Source: Yamagishiella unicocca
Taxonomy: Eukaryota; Chlorophyta; Chlorophyceae; Chlamydomonadales; Volvocaceae
Length of the DNA stretch: 64,000 bases
Direction: 5' to 3'
Assembly (NCBI GenBank): GCA_003116995.1
Contig: BDSL01000002.1
Coordinates: 2,378,001-2,442,000, forward strand
The position numbers and the translations under genes were made by a program. The notes under the pieces are model-generated. The model had not been told where the DNA came from and ran no database searches. It saw only the letters and a list, made by a program, of their open reading frames with translations. Positions within the stretch are counted from its first letter, which is position 1, and each line of letters starts with the position of its first letter. This document shows positions 24,160-35,014 of this stretch, piece after piece.

Positions 24160-25272
24160 AAAAGGATTTCTCTGACGGCAAAGATGCAGGACTTCGACAT
24201 TCCGACATTCCTGTTTGGTATACGTTTAAAGGCACGCAGCTTATATGTTTGTTGGCCTTTTCAACATAAAAGCAGCCCAAATCCGCCCGACAGACGTTGG
24301 ACCGGCGTTTTGTCTTCAACGCTACGGTGCCAGCCCTCAAGCTGATCGTTGCAGGGATGACTTATGTGTCAGCACGGGTAAGTCAAGTCAGCTGTGGGGC
24401 CAGGAGCTGTCGCCCCGTAGTTGCCACCGGCCTCCAACTGGCTCTGCAGGGAGTCGGGCTAAACGCGTTCAACGCCGCTTCCCGCAACAACGTCCTGCTC
24501 AGTGGACTAGTTCGACCCGCATCCTTTAACGCGCGGCCTGTGTGTCGCCCAGTCTTGCTGGCGCCTGGCCCTCGCACGCCCAGGTGACAATTGGCATTTA
24601 AGGGGCTTGAGGAAATTCCAGTGCGTCATTTCATTGCGGTTTCCTTAGATATTACCATCTCATTGTCCAAATTTGAATAAAAACAGTGGCGAAATGCGAA
24701 GAGCGCTTCGGAGGTTGCGACCGTGTCGATGATGTGACTTTGCAGGCGGCAACGGCAGCGGTCACGGTTAGTGACCACGAACTTCAAGCAGTCAGACGAG
24801 CATTCGGAGGAGGCTCCCGTGGTCAGGCCGAAGCCTGTGCGGCACCCGCTCACGGTGAGGGCCTCGTCTGCGGTCGTTTAGACTTCTGCGCGCGGTGGCG
24901 TCGCGTATTCGCGACGTCGCGTTTTCGTTTTTTCAGGAAGACGCTTTCTCTGGAGCTGGACCAGCTGAGACTGCTACCAGCGAAGTTATCTTTCATGCGG
25001 GTTCCAGCGCGGCTGCTGCTGCAGCACCACCGCAGGTACAGTCCGATGGGTTGCCGGCGATGACTGAACATGGGAGCGACATACATACTGTCCGGAATTC
25101 GAGAACTCCAACCAGATATTTAATTAACGCAGGCACAGGGATTCTTGAGGTCCACGACGCAGGCAGCCAGGCAGATGACCCAACTGCTGATGCGGCCACG
25201 CGCGCTTCTGCGCGCCCTCGTCAGGAACGCCGCCGCATTCGGGTGCGATATTTTATCGCGCCTGGTGATTGA
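24160..25272 (+). other. Possible exons of an unrecognised gene between APTX and the Mpv17-like gene
   Basis: Several stretches look exon-like. About 24450-24582 encodes an Arg/Ser/Leu-rich, acid-free segment (NVLLSGLVRPASFNARPVCR) like a transit peptide. About 24770-24857 encodes TNFKQSDEHSEEAPVVRPKP and ends at GTGAGG. From 24940 a segment runs EDAFSGAGPAETATSE onward. About 25036-25272 is open to a stop. I could not join them in phase with the Mpv17-like gene, and no domain was recognised. They may be a separate small gene or chance. Confidence 0.25.
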
Positions 25273-25342
25273 GATTCGACTTAATTGCATGTTATGCTGA
25301 ACAGCTTTGCTATGTTTCGCTCCCTTCGGTGGCTCGCTGCTT

Positions 25343-26565
25343 ATGTCTGTTTCTGTGACTCACAGGGTTCCGTTGCTTGTGGCATTCTTCGCACGGCCAA
25401 CACTTCCTGCATTTTGGACATCCTACTGCGCTTCATTGGACAGCCATCCACTGCTCACAAAAATCGCGACCGGTGAGTTAGGAGGTTGGGGCGACACCAT
25501 CGCCATTCCTTTTCCCTGTAAGCTGACGAACTATCAACATTATCGACAGGGATTGTGGGCACTATCGTTGGAGACTACGTTGCGCAGAAACTGAGCCACC
25601 AAGCCGAGGTGCAGGCGGCAAGGCTGCGCGGCGAAGCCGCGCCGGCCTTTGTTTTCGACGCCGCGCGCACATCCCGTCTAGCCATTTACGGGGCGCTGGT
25701 CGGCACACCCATCGGTCACGCATGGTTCCAGCTTCTGGACACGGTAAGCATAGAAATGCAAATGTTAACCGCATTTAGTGCGGGCTTGAGCTCTGGGGCC
25801 ACCGCTGTCGAGTGGCGGGGTCTTCTACGGTTTATGCTTCCCTTGTTGTGTCCTGTGAACTGACTCGTTGCCCGCGCATGTGCATGGCCCTCCCTCCTGC
25901 TTCCCCCTTTCCTCCCTCTCCCTTCCCCTCCCTTGCCTTCCGTTCGTCCCTCCTGTGCCTATTGCTGCCCTGCCGTGCAGCGAATCATGCCCGAGGCTAT
26001 GACCAGCGCTCAGGCGGTAATCACTAAGATGGCCCTGGACCAGCTGCTCATGTGTCCGCTTGCGACGGCAATCTTTTTCGTCGCAATGCGCTGCTGGGAG
26101 GGCCACCCGAACGACGCCCTGACTTACATGCGCGGCAAGATGGTGCCGACGCTGAAGGCCAACTATGTACTGTGGCCCCTTGCGCACATTATCAACTTCG
26201 CGTTCGTACCACCCGCCCAACGCATACTTTACTGCAACGCGGTTGGAGTCATCTGGACGGTTATCCTGTCCACCATCCTCAACTCTCAAGTGCCACCTGC
26301 TGCCGGAGCCCCGCTTTCAGCCAGCGGACCGAGCCCTGTCTCGGGCGGTGGTGATGGTACCCCATTTACTGGGGCCGGCCGTAACAGCGTCCACACGGCA
26401 GGGTCCGCTGGCGTGCCGGCCGCAGACATGTACGGCAGCAGTGCTGGCTTCGTCGGGGGCCATCCGCCGGTCATCAAAGGCCGAGACGGAACTGTGCCGC
26501 CGGGTGCGGCCGCTACGGCGTTCAGGCACGTAGCGCAGGAGGAGGCGGGCAGCAAGGATGCTTGA
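25343..26565 (+). CDS. Mpv17/PMP22 family membrane protein
   Basis: Three exons: 25343-25472, 25550-25743, 25981-26565 (302 aa). The family pattern is clear. The N-terminus has AFWTSYCASLDSHPLLTKIATG, where the family has W..Y...L..HPLLT. Then come GTIVGDYVAQKLS, a helix RLAIYGALVGTPIGHAWFQL, and the C-terminal signature WPLAHIINFAFVPPAQRILY followed by WTVILS. Four membrane helices are expected. The last 90 residues are a Gly/Pro-rich tail beyond the usual length. Members are channels or transport-related proteins of mitochondrial, peroxisomal or plastid membranes; location is not decided here. The Met at 25343 continues the frame without a splice, but a tgactcacag acceptor just downstream (ending about 25365) leaves room for an upstream first exon. 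Confidence 0.88.
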
Positions 26566-26629
26566 GGACAACGGGATGCAACGGAGCAGCACCTGATAGG
26601 GCCTCCATCTTACAGAGGTTGGCCGTGGA

Positions 26630-26634
26630 TGTAA
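26630..26634 (+). terminator. Candidate poly(A) signal TGTAA for the Mpv17-like gene
   Basis: TGTAA in ggatgtaatcg, 65 nt after the stop codon. Confidence 0.45.
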
Positions 26635-28225
26635 TCGTTAGCACGAACTATATACAAGGCGGTCCCTGAAGCCGGGCTTTGGCGGCTGCAGTGTTTTGCC
26701 AAGGTGTCAGGAACGTTCTGTGCGTGCGCGGGGTTACGTGCCGTAGCCCGCTGTGAAAGGCGGATCCAGCCGCCGAGACGGTGGGATGGTATCGTTACGT
26801 ATAGATGTAGCCAGAACATGTATGGGGTGGATGGGCGCGGGGTGTACGTCGGGTTTAAGAGTTTTAGCCAACGGATGGTTGTTGCGCTGGGTGTGCGCGG
26901 TGAGGGTTCAGGGTTCTACGCGACAGGAGCGCGACGTTTTGAGGTACTGTGGAAACCACGTGCTCTTCAACATGAACATGAACTCGGTGCCCGAGGTCAT
27001 CTAAGATTTGAATGTCAACCAGGCTGTCATGTTGATCGTGGTTGGGGACTCGCGGCTCGTGATCTTTTAATTCATGCCGGGTTGTTTTTTGGTCCATTGT
27101 CGTCTCTGGTCCTGTCTTTGGGGTGCGGATTGATGAACTAAAAAGTGACTAAATGCATGCTGGAGGTCCTAAAATTTCAGTCATTTGTAGATAGACGAGG
27201 AACGTGGAAATCGTGCACCTCTCTTCCACACCACGATTTGTGTTCAGATTGTGCATCTTCCACCCTGTGTTTGCCCAATGCGCGCGTAACGTGCGGGACG
27301 CTGTGAACGATTGCATGCGGTGGCCGAGTGCCTGGTTCAGCTGGCGTTGGACCACAGACAAATTAACCGCGACACCTGTCAGTATGTGATGCGCGTGGCC
27401 TGGCGCTTGACATGCCGGGGGAAATTACGGTGGCACGCAAGTAAGGTTACCTCCACGCACAAGTAACCATGCTGATGGGCGCATTGCTTGTTTGCATAAA
27501 GTTGTAAAGTTACAAGCGTGTAAGTTCCGGGTCAGCTAAGTAGTTCTGTCGGCTGTTTGTGACTTGGCGTTATGTGGCGTGGATTGGACACGGGCACGCT
27601 TATGCGTCCTGCGCGTCCGCGTTAGCGTGAAAATGGATACATGTTGCGCCCCACGGGTCGCTACGGTGCTATCCGCCGTATCGCTGAAGCTGCGCCAAAT
27701 GCTCTTTTGACGCGCAAATTTGGCACTAACCTTCATTGCCTATACTTCCATGCGTCTCTCATCTTTAGCATCCGGATAACTCCCCGGCGTGCTCCAGGGG
27801 TCAGTATTTCACGCCTTGAGACAAGTCAGGCCTCCGCGTCATGCTTCTGTCCTTTTATTATATAACCACTTCCGGAAGCAGGAGCACGAAAGTGCTCTAC
27901 ATCACCTTAAAATGGTTTGCTTCCGTACTTGCATCCGTCAAGCCCTTTACTTCGTAATGTTGTGTAACTTACATATATTTACCGATCCTCATATGCACGC
28001 ATCCTAGGCGCCTGCTAACTGCTGAAGGTGCACCTACGTGAAGCAGCACATCGGTTGTCATTAAGGCCATTACGTACAGGGCTTGCAGATTCGCTTGCAT
28101 ATTTCACTTCATTCTTGAGTAGCTACACAAACATAGCGTGCGGCGGGGGCCGCCGGGCCCCACGCTAGGTTCGCCGCCTACCGACTTAATCCTAGCAAGG
28201 TTTCGCGGATACTTAGCTTGGCGCC
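26635..28225. other. Intergenic interval, nothing recognised
   Basis: This 1.6 kb lies between the Mpv17-like gene and SF3A3, both on plus. Base composition is less GC-rich than in the genes, several TGTAA words occur (for example near 27520), and open frames are short and unbiased. It should contain the SF3A3 promoter. Confidence 0.5.
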
Positions 28226-31200
28226 ATGGCAGAAACACTTCTTGAGCAGACACGTGGTTAGTTAAAGAAATTGCATTCCCGTGCTGTCGTTGAAAGGCCA
28301 TGACAAGGGCGTCCTGCTCAGGTTTGCACGAGGATGTGGAGCGCTATGAGCGCATCATCGTTAAGGACCTGAAACAGGAGAGCAAGTCGCATAAAGACAA
28401 GCTCATGCAGTCCCACCGTGTACGCAAGCGACTTGACCAGATCCAGGATGCTGCACGCAAGCTGGTACGCCACAAGTCAGGGGATTTGCTGCTGGCCATC
28501 CCATGATCGCATACTTGCTTGGCGGCTGGTTGAAAGGCGTCGGACAGTGGAGGGTTTGGTACTACCCCAAGGTGGCCCTTACATAATCTCAAATGGCCTT
28601 GCAGATGAAAATTTACGAGGACGAGGACAAAGCGAGGAAGGAGGAGATTGAGGCACTGGGTGGTGAGGACAAGGTGTTCAGCAAGTTCTATGACCGGCTC
28701 AAGGAAATCCGGGAGTACCACCGGAAGTTTCCCACCAATGACCTTACCGAGGTAAGCCGTGTGCTTCATGCATATCGAAGGGGCTCGGGGGGATGTAAGG
28801 GAAGGGAAGGGGCAGTGGCGATGAGGCTGCTGGCCTTGGCAGGCGAGATTGTGAAGGGACAGGAGGGAGCTGTATGTTAGGAAATTTTAGCGGTCAGGAT
28901 TTGCAGCCCTTGTTTCCTTGTTCTGAGGTCGGTTCATCTGACCCGTGGGACACTCCAGGCAGAGGACGACACGCCGCAGCTCAAAGAGGAGCCACACGTG
29001 GAATTCACTGGCGAGGAGGGTCTGGGCCGCTATCTGGACTTAAACGACCTGTACCAGCGGTTCCTGAACCTGCGCAGCCAGCAGCAGCGGGGCAAGGCCG
29101 GCAGGGCCGGCAAGGCATCCGCCGCCGCGGACGACGGCGATGGCGCAGTGGTCCGCGTGGGGGCGGACGACAGCGAGATGCCAGAGGACGGGTCCGCGGA
29201 CAAGCAGCTGGAGTACTACGAGTACATAACCAGCTTCTCGGACTTTAGTGCCGTACCACGGCAACAGAAGATGGGCAAGCCGTACAGGTGGGAGCGGGGA
29301 GATCAACATGTGACCAGGTCAAGCTTGCGCTCAGGAGCCACTGCTGCGCCGATGTATTGGTGTCGTACATCTGCTTCTCCAGCACTGCAGTGTGCGCATG
29401 TACTCTATTGCAAGCGCCATGAGGGGGTGGGCGCCGTGCACGCAGCCAAGGGACGCGGGTTGGACGGCGCTAGCGAGGATCCGTGCCTTTGCTGCTCCCC
29501 ATTTGTCAGCATTTGTTGCCTTCCCCCTTGGCCCGCGCCTACCTCCGAATCCAGCGAGTACCTGGGGGCGCTGCTGGGCTACCTGTGCCACTTCTATGAG
29601 CGGACCCAGCCGCTGGCGCAGCTCCAGCGGACGCTCACGAAGGTGGGGGAGGAGGAGAAAGGGGACCGTGGAATGTGGGTTACGGAAAAAACCGTGGAGT
29701 GTGGGTTACGGAATACGCTGCGGCAGCTGCCCCCTCACCGCTGATGCCTCGGGCGTCCAGGACAGGAGGCGGGGGAGAGGCTTTCGGGACACGCAGTAGG
29801 GTTTCGGGCGGATGGGCAGGATTCAGGGCTTGGGCAGAACGACCGTGGCACGCCGTCGCACGTCGCGGCGGCAGAGCTTCTGCCTTGAAAGCCACTGCAC
29901 GCCCTGGTCTACTGGTTTGGCCGTGACCATGGCAGCTTGGTCGTTGGGGTAGTTGCGGTAGTTGGCTGGCGGGGCGACGTTGCGTGTCTCGATCTCCGGC
30001 AGGCAGGGCAGGCCCCTCGGGTGGGCGAGGATGTAGCCATGGCGGGGCGGGGTTGGTCCCACCTCCTCAACCATCACAGCGGCATCTGTCCCCGAGCCTT
30101 TTCTGCATCCTGGTCCCAGCGGGGCTGCCAGTTTCAACGGCTGCGGGGTGGAAGACCTGAAGGACAGGTGCTCAGGGCACTAGGGAGAGTCCTGTAGGAC
30201 AGGTGCTCAGGGCACTAGAAGGTCCTGTAGGACAGGTGCTCAGGGCACTAGGGAGCAAGGGCAGCACTGGGAACTGCTGTCAGGGAGGCGGGGTTGACGC
30301 CTATGGTGAGTCACAAGAGCGGACTGTGGGGCGACCTGTCCGGAACCACACCACCTACGTCCTCATCCACACGTCGACTATGGCGTCGGCGGAGTCCACA
30401 CGGCATCTCCGGGCGGCGGTGGCTATTAGCTTCCGCAACCCGCATCCACTCCGCCCCGACCCTTCACCCGGCTAGCATGTCGAGGCGCGCCATCCCCCCC
30501 TTCCACCTCCCGTCGCCGTCCGCCAGATGGAGGAGGACTTTGCGCCGCGCTGGGAGCAGGCGCAGCTGCCGGGCTGGGAGGACCGCGGGCTGGGCGCGAG
30601 CGCGCCCTCGACCAGCGGGATAGAGCTGGAGGCCTTCAGCAGCGCGGAGGAGCTCGAGATCCTGGGTGGGTGGCTGGCTGGCTGCGGCCTGGGGTGTGAT
30701 GGAGGGCGTGTTGGAGGGCGTGGCGGTGGCGGTGGTGGTGGTGGAGGGCGTGGTGGATCGGTGCTGACATCATGGGCGTTACGCCTGGGTGCCGAGAGTG
30801 CCGGTACGAATGTGTACGACGGGGATGGGGTCAAGTTCGTGCTCCGCCATCCGCGACGGGGCTGTGGCGCCCGGGGCAGCAGCGGGAGTGGTTCCGGGGA
30901 GTTCCGGTGGAGTGGACTCGCTTGCGCCAGTCTCTGCACCCCAGCCAGCCAACACCGCATCACCCCCCTGCCCCCCACTCCCCTCAACCTCTCCCCTCAT
31001 GTCCAACCCCAGGTGCTGACCGGCTCAAGGAGGCTCTCTCCTCGCTGGGCCTCAAGTGCGGTGGCACCACCAAGGAGCGGGCGGCGCGGCTGTGGCTCAC
31101 CCGGGACACACCGCTGGCGCAGCTGGACCGGAAGCACTTCGCCAAGGGGGTGGCGCCGCCCTCCGCGGGGGACGACGCGGGCAGCACCAAGCAGGCCACG

Positions 31201-33837
31201 CATGCACGAAACGTGGGTTGCGGGCTGGCGGGGCAGAGCGGCGGGACGGGGGAGTGTAGGAATGCTTGTTTGACGCATGGGAAGGGGGTGCGGAAGGGCT
31301 GGACGTGGGGTGCGGGCGGGTGCGGGCGGGGCGGAGTAAGGTGCAGCGGACGGATAAGGGGTGGTGGGAAGGGGCGGGGAATGATGGGGGTGTAAGGAGG
31401 GGAAGGGGGGTCCGGAGCTGAACGAGGCCGTGTCGTGGAGTGCATTGCGGGAACATGATTTGGGCCGCTACTTGTGGCGGGATGTCGGGGGTGCTGGGGT
31501 GCTGCAGCCCGAGCTGTGGCGGGCATCTGGCGGTTGGCGGAGGGAGGGCCGAACACGAGGCGGGTGGATGATGCAGGCGGTGCTGCCATGTATCACTCGG
31601 TCACAGCCTTAGTGCGTCGCAGTGAGCGGCGAGAGTCTGCTGGTGCAGTGGCTGTCCTTCGGAGCGCCGGGACTGGGATCACCCGGGGGCCGGTGCTCCG
31701 AGACCTAGCTGCTGTAGCTGCAGGCCCCGGGGCTGCGGTGACGGGAAGTCAGCTAGCGAGGGGGCACTGCTGCCCGGAGCTGCATCATCATGGCTGGTCT
31801 GACCACTTGCCGCGGCCGCTCCAGGGAGGGCGTCAGGGCACCTGGGGCCGCCCGCCCTGCGGCGCCACAACCCAAAGCCGTAAGCCCCGTGATCGGCTGT
31901 CGAGCTTCACCGCACCTAGCTGCCCCGCTGTGCCACCTGACAACTCCATTACCGCCCATCGCCGCTTCCCTTGGCAATTGGAATGGCAGGCTCAGCTCGT
32001 ACTGAAAGGGTTTCGCATCGCATTGGCGGCCGTTACCCTAAAACCCTCATCCTGTCCCGCCGACATCCGTGGATTTATTTTATACCCCCTCCCCTCTGCC
32101 TCGGGCTTCCTCTCACCCCCCCGCCTCCCAGGTGGCGCTGCTGGAGATCAAGATCCGCAAGATGGCGGAGCTGCTGGTCAACGTCATCGCGGACACCAAG
32201 GGCAAGGTGGAGAAGAAGCAGGCCCAGACGTACGAGGAGATGCAGGTGCGCGGGGGGGCGCTTCAGACCGGACCTGAAACCCTGATACCGGACCTCCCTC
32301 CGCTGCGCATAGACGCACACTGGTTCGGGCGTGCATCGGCCGGCCTGGTGGCCGACCGTAACGGTCTCTCGTTCGCATTGCTGCTGCGCGCTTGGCCGGC
32401 CTCCGCTCGCGTGCCTTCACTCTTGGCTCACGTCTGCCTAGGCGTCTTTTGCGCAACTCGGTCTATGTATGCCTCCCACGTTCAAGCTCCTGCCGGTATC
32501 GATGCCGGTATCGATGCCGATATCGATGCCGATATCGATGCCGGTATCGATGCCGATATCGATGCCGATATCGATGCCGGTATCGATGTCGATATCGATG
32601 CCGATATCGATGCCGGTATCGATGTCGATATCGATGCCGATATCGATGCCGGTATCGATGCCGGTGCCCGTGTCCGTGAATATTGCAAGGTGCCGGTATT
32701 GATGAGACGGGTGTGGCTGCCCCCCGACAGGCTGAGCTGGCAGAGGCGGAGGCGGAGGTGGCCGCCCCGGACGACGAGGAGGAGGACGACTTCGTGTACA
32801 ACCCGCTCAAGCTGCCGCTGGGCTGGGACGGCAAGCCCATCCCCTACTGGCTGTACAAGCTGCACGGCCTGAACCAGGAGTTCAAGTGCGAGATCTGCGG
32901 CAACTACAGCTACTGGGGCAGGTGCGGGTGACCCCGGCTGGGCTCGCAATGCGGCCGGTTGGGTCGGATTCGCCGGGATACTAGGGTACGTTACGCGCCA
33001 TTGCTGATACCGTATACCGGAGCCCACCCCGGCTCACACCCGGCATCGTACCCTGGCCAGCAGTGCAGCCGCTGCCCCGAAAGCTGCCACACCTCCGGTG
33101 TCCGCTGTCAAAGCGACAGCGGATATCCACTGGGGCGGTGCAGCCGCTGCTTCGCCTGTCGCCATCCGCCGCCGCGCCGCCGACCCCTGCGCCCCCTTCT
33201 CCCGCCCCTCCCGCCCCTCTTGCCCCCAGGCGCGCCTACGAGAAGCACTTCAAGGAGTACCGCCACCTGAACGGCATGAGGGCTCTGGGCATCCCCAACA
33301 ACAAGATGTTCTACGAGGTCACCAAGATGGACGACGCGCTGCAGCTGTGGAAGAGCATCCAGGTACAGGGCGGGTCGGGACAGCGGATTGAGGGCGGGTC
33401 GGGTCGCGGTTCGAGGAGCTGAGTCGGATTGCAAGGCGGGCTGCTGGTCGCCTAGGCAGCATATGTACCGACTGCCTAGCCGTGTGGTCCCAGTCGTCGG
33501 ATACCGCGCCAGGGCTCCGGATTGATTTGCATTTTTGCGCGGGCTGTCGCGCAATTTGGCGCCGCTGGCATTTAACGGCGAAGCTTCACGCTTTCGGCCG
33601 CGCCTTCGATAACGGCGCCGGGCTGGGCTGGGGGTCCTTTTCCTGCATACCGTTCCTTTCTTATGCAAACACGTTCTGCACATTACGTGTGGCGTCTGTG
33701 GTGTGGTGTGGTGTGTGCGCGCGCAGGATAAGGCCAAGGGCGACTTCAAGCCGGAGGACGAGGAATTCGAGGACGCGCAGGGCAACGTGTACAGCAAGAA
33801 GACGTTCGACGACCTCAAGCGCCAGGGCCTCATCTGA
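28226..33837 (+). CDS. SF3A3: Splicing factor 3A subunit 3 (SF3a60/SAP61)
   Basis: Eleven exons: 28226-28253, 28322-28464, 28605-28751, 28959-29287, 29555-29642, 30527-30665, 31013-31212, 32132-32245, 32731-32921, 33230-33362, 33727-33837 (540 aa; human 501). It matches SF3A3 end to end: [48 protein letters not shown], the SAP-like [18 protein letters not shown], the near-invariant [20 protein letters not shown] and LHGLN, the zinc finger [12 protein letters not shown]...H, and the end DLKRQGLI. The protein is a U2 snRNP SF3a component needed for branch-site recognition. The start sits in a good context (gcgccATGGC). A Gly/Ala/Asp insertion after [15 protein letters not shown] accounts for the extra length. 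The first exon is only 28 bp. Confidence 0.97.
30160..30252 (+). repeat. Tandem repeat, three copies, SF3A3 intron 5
   Basis: The unit ggacaggtgctcagggcact is repeated three times with spacers of about 12-16 bp containing tcctgta. The same intron has a two-copy repeat (accgtggaRtgtgggttacgga) near 29665-29715. Confidence 0.7.
32058..32095 (-). repeat. Introner-like copy (class D) near the acceptor of SF3A3 intron 7
   Basis: Read inward from exon 8, the minus strand gives a G-rich tract, then gggggtataaaataaatcca and cggatgtcggcgg. This resembles the class-D copies in dynein introns at 36838, 45058 and 47878 (ggggggtatgaaatcaatcc, then gcgaatccacggacgac). It lies about 37 nt from the splice acceptor. 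Confidence 0.45.
32491..32664 (+). repeat. 12-bp minisatellite in SF3A3 intron 8
   Basis: About 14.5 tandem copies of a 12-bp unit (ggtatcgatgcc or gatatcgatgcc, with rare gatgtc variants). Each unit contains the palindrome atcgat. The unit length is a multiple of three, so no stop appears in any frame inside the array. It lies 245 nt after the exon 8 donor. Confidence 0.95.
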
Positions 33838-34384
33838 GCGCCCACGAGGCGCCGGAAGGGCGGGGAGTGCAACATGTGGTCGCCAGCCCCTTATTGACCT
33901 TGCGCTGGGGAGTATCCGAGTATATCTGCGCTCGATACCTGGTGGGCGGGGGGGGATTCGAGGAAGACCCGTGGATGCGTGGGCGGGGGGGGAGAAGCCA
34001 CGTAGCGCAGATGAGGCACGTGTGTGGAGTTGATGTGGAGAGGCCTAGGCGGTGCAGCGAGCGATTGGCGCCTGTGGGTGGGGTGGAGTGGTCTGGAGGA
34101 CGGTGGTGGGCCCGAGTCCCATGCATACCAGTTATCAGACCGCAGTACCCGGGGGCGGCTGCCTGGTAATGTGGAATTCGGATACACGGGCGGAAGGCGC
34201 ATGCAGTGCGCTGTTGATGCGTGCTGTTGCCGGTTCCATGACCGTACTGCGCGAATAGGGGACAGCCGTGCAACTGTGCCCGCGGGAGGCAGACATGGTG
34301 TCGGATGTTGTTCGCAGCACTTGGTCACTTCGCGACGAGTCGCGTGACTTGACTGGTTCATTCCAGAAAAGACGGGCTCGCTTG

Positions 34385-34389
34385 TGTAA
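34385..34389 (+). terminator. Candidate poly(A) signal TGTAA for SF3A3
   Basis: First clear TGTAA downstream of the SF3A3 stop, about 550 nt away. Confidence 0.35.
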
Positions 34390-34537
34390 GCTGTGGATGT
34401 TTCCTGCACTGATGAGCTAGACGAATTGTGAGCCGGGCTGTGCCCTGCTCTCCGCGCGGATATCGCGCCCAATTCTTAGCGCTGCGCTCGTCTTGCGGAA
34501 GCCAGCGGAGGCATAGCGACCGAAACGGAGAGACACT

Positions 34538-34542
34538 TTACA
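34538..34542 (-). terminator. Candidate poly(A) signal TGTAA for the dynein gene
   Basis: TTACA on plus (TGTAA on minus), about 475 nt after the dynein stop codon at 35015-35017. Confidence 0.35.
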
Positions 34543-35014
34543 CACCCTGACAGCTCGTATGCGAATGCATGAGACACGGTTGTATCTGCGTCTATACGTA
34601 ATTGTGCATATCAGTGCTGTAATCACGGCAACATAGGAATATAGGATGGATGCATAAGCGCGCTTGCATGGCGCGCTTGCTGAGCTGGCTGTCCAAGCCC
34701 CCGCCCCAACACCGCCGCTCCACCTTTCCACTCCCCTTGACAGTATCAGACCTCAGCGCCGAGCTCGCGCCGGTCTCGCAATGCAAGTCCCTAATTGTAC
34801 GGTAAATCACGCCACCTCACGGATGTACGGCATTATTGTCCCAGGCGCGCCATTCCTTACTTTCCTCCACTCCTCACAACTCTTGTGCTGTTTTTGCTGG
34901 CACGCCCTGTCCCATGCACCTCGTCCCAAAACACAAACGACGCGGTAGCACACAGCACGCAATGATGCCCAGCCCTAGCCCCAGTTTGCTACGGTACGTG
35001 ACATCGTGGACACA

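Larger units (their letters stand above)
33838..35014. other. Convergent 3' intergenic region (SF3A3 / dynein)
   Basis: The two genes end facing each other here. Candidate poly(A) signals are at 34385-34389 (+) and 34538-34542 (-). A fragment resembling the class-A introner-like head (ggattcgaggaagacccgtg, then gatgcg) lies near 33953-33980, outside any intron. No other gene was recognised. Confidence 0.5.

Noticed and set aside
29823..30137. Minus-strand 104-codon frame inside SF3A3 intron 5
   Set aside because: It has no recognised transposon or protein motif, and the intron is well bounded by conserved SF3A3 exons.
32463..32840. Minus-strand and plus-strand repeat-rich open frames (RHRY, CRYR and SMPI repeats)
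   Set aside because: They are translations of the intronic 12-bp array, whose unit length is a multiple of three.
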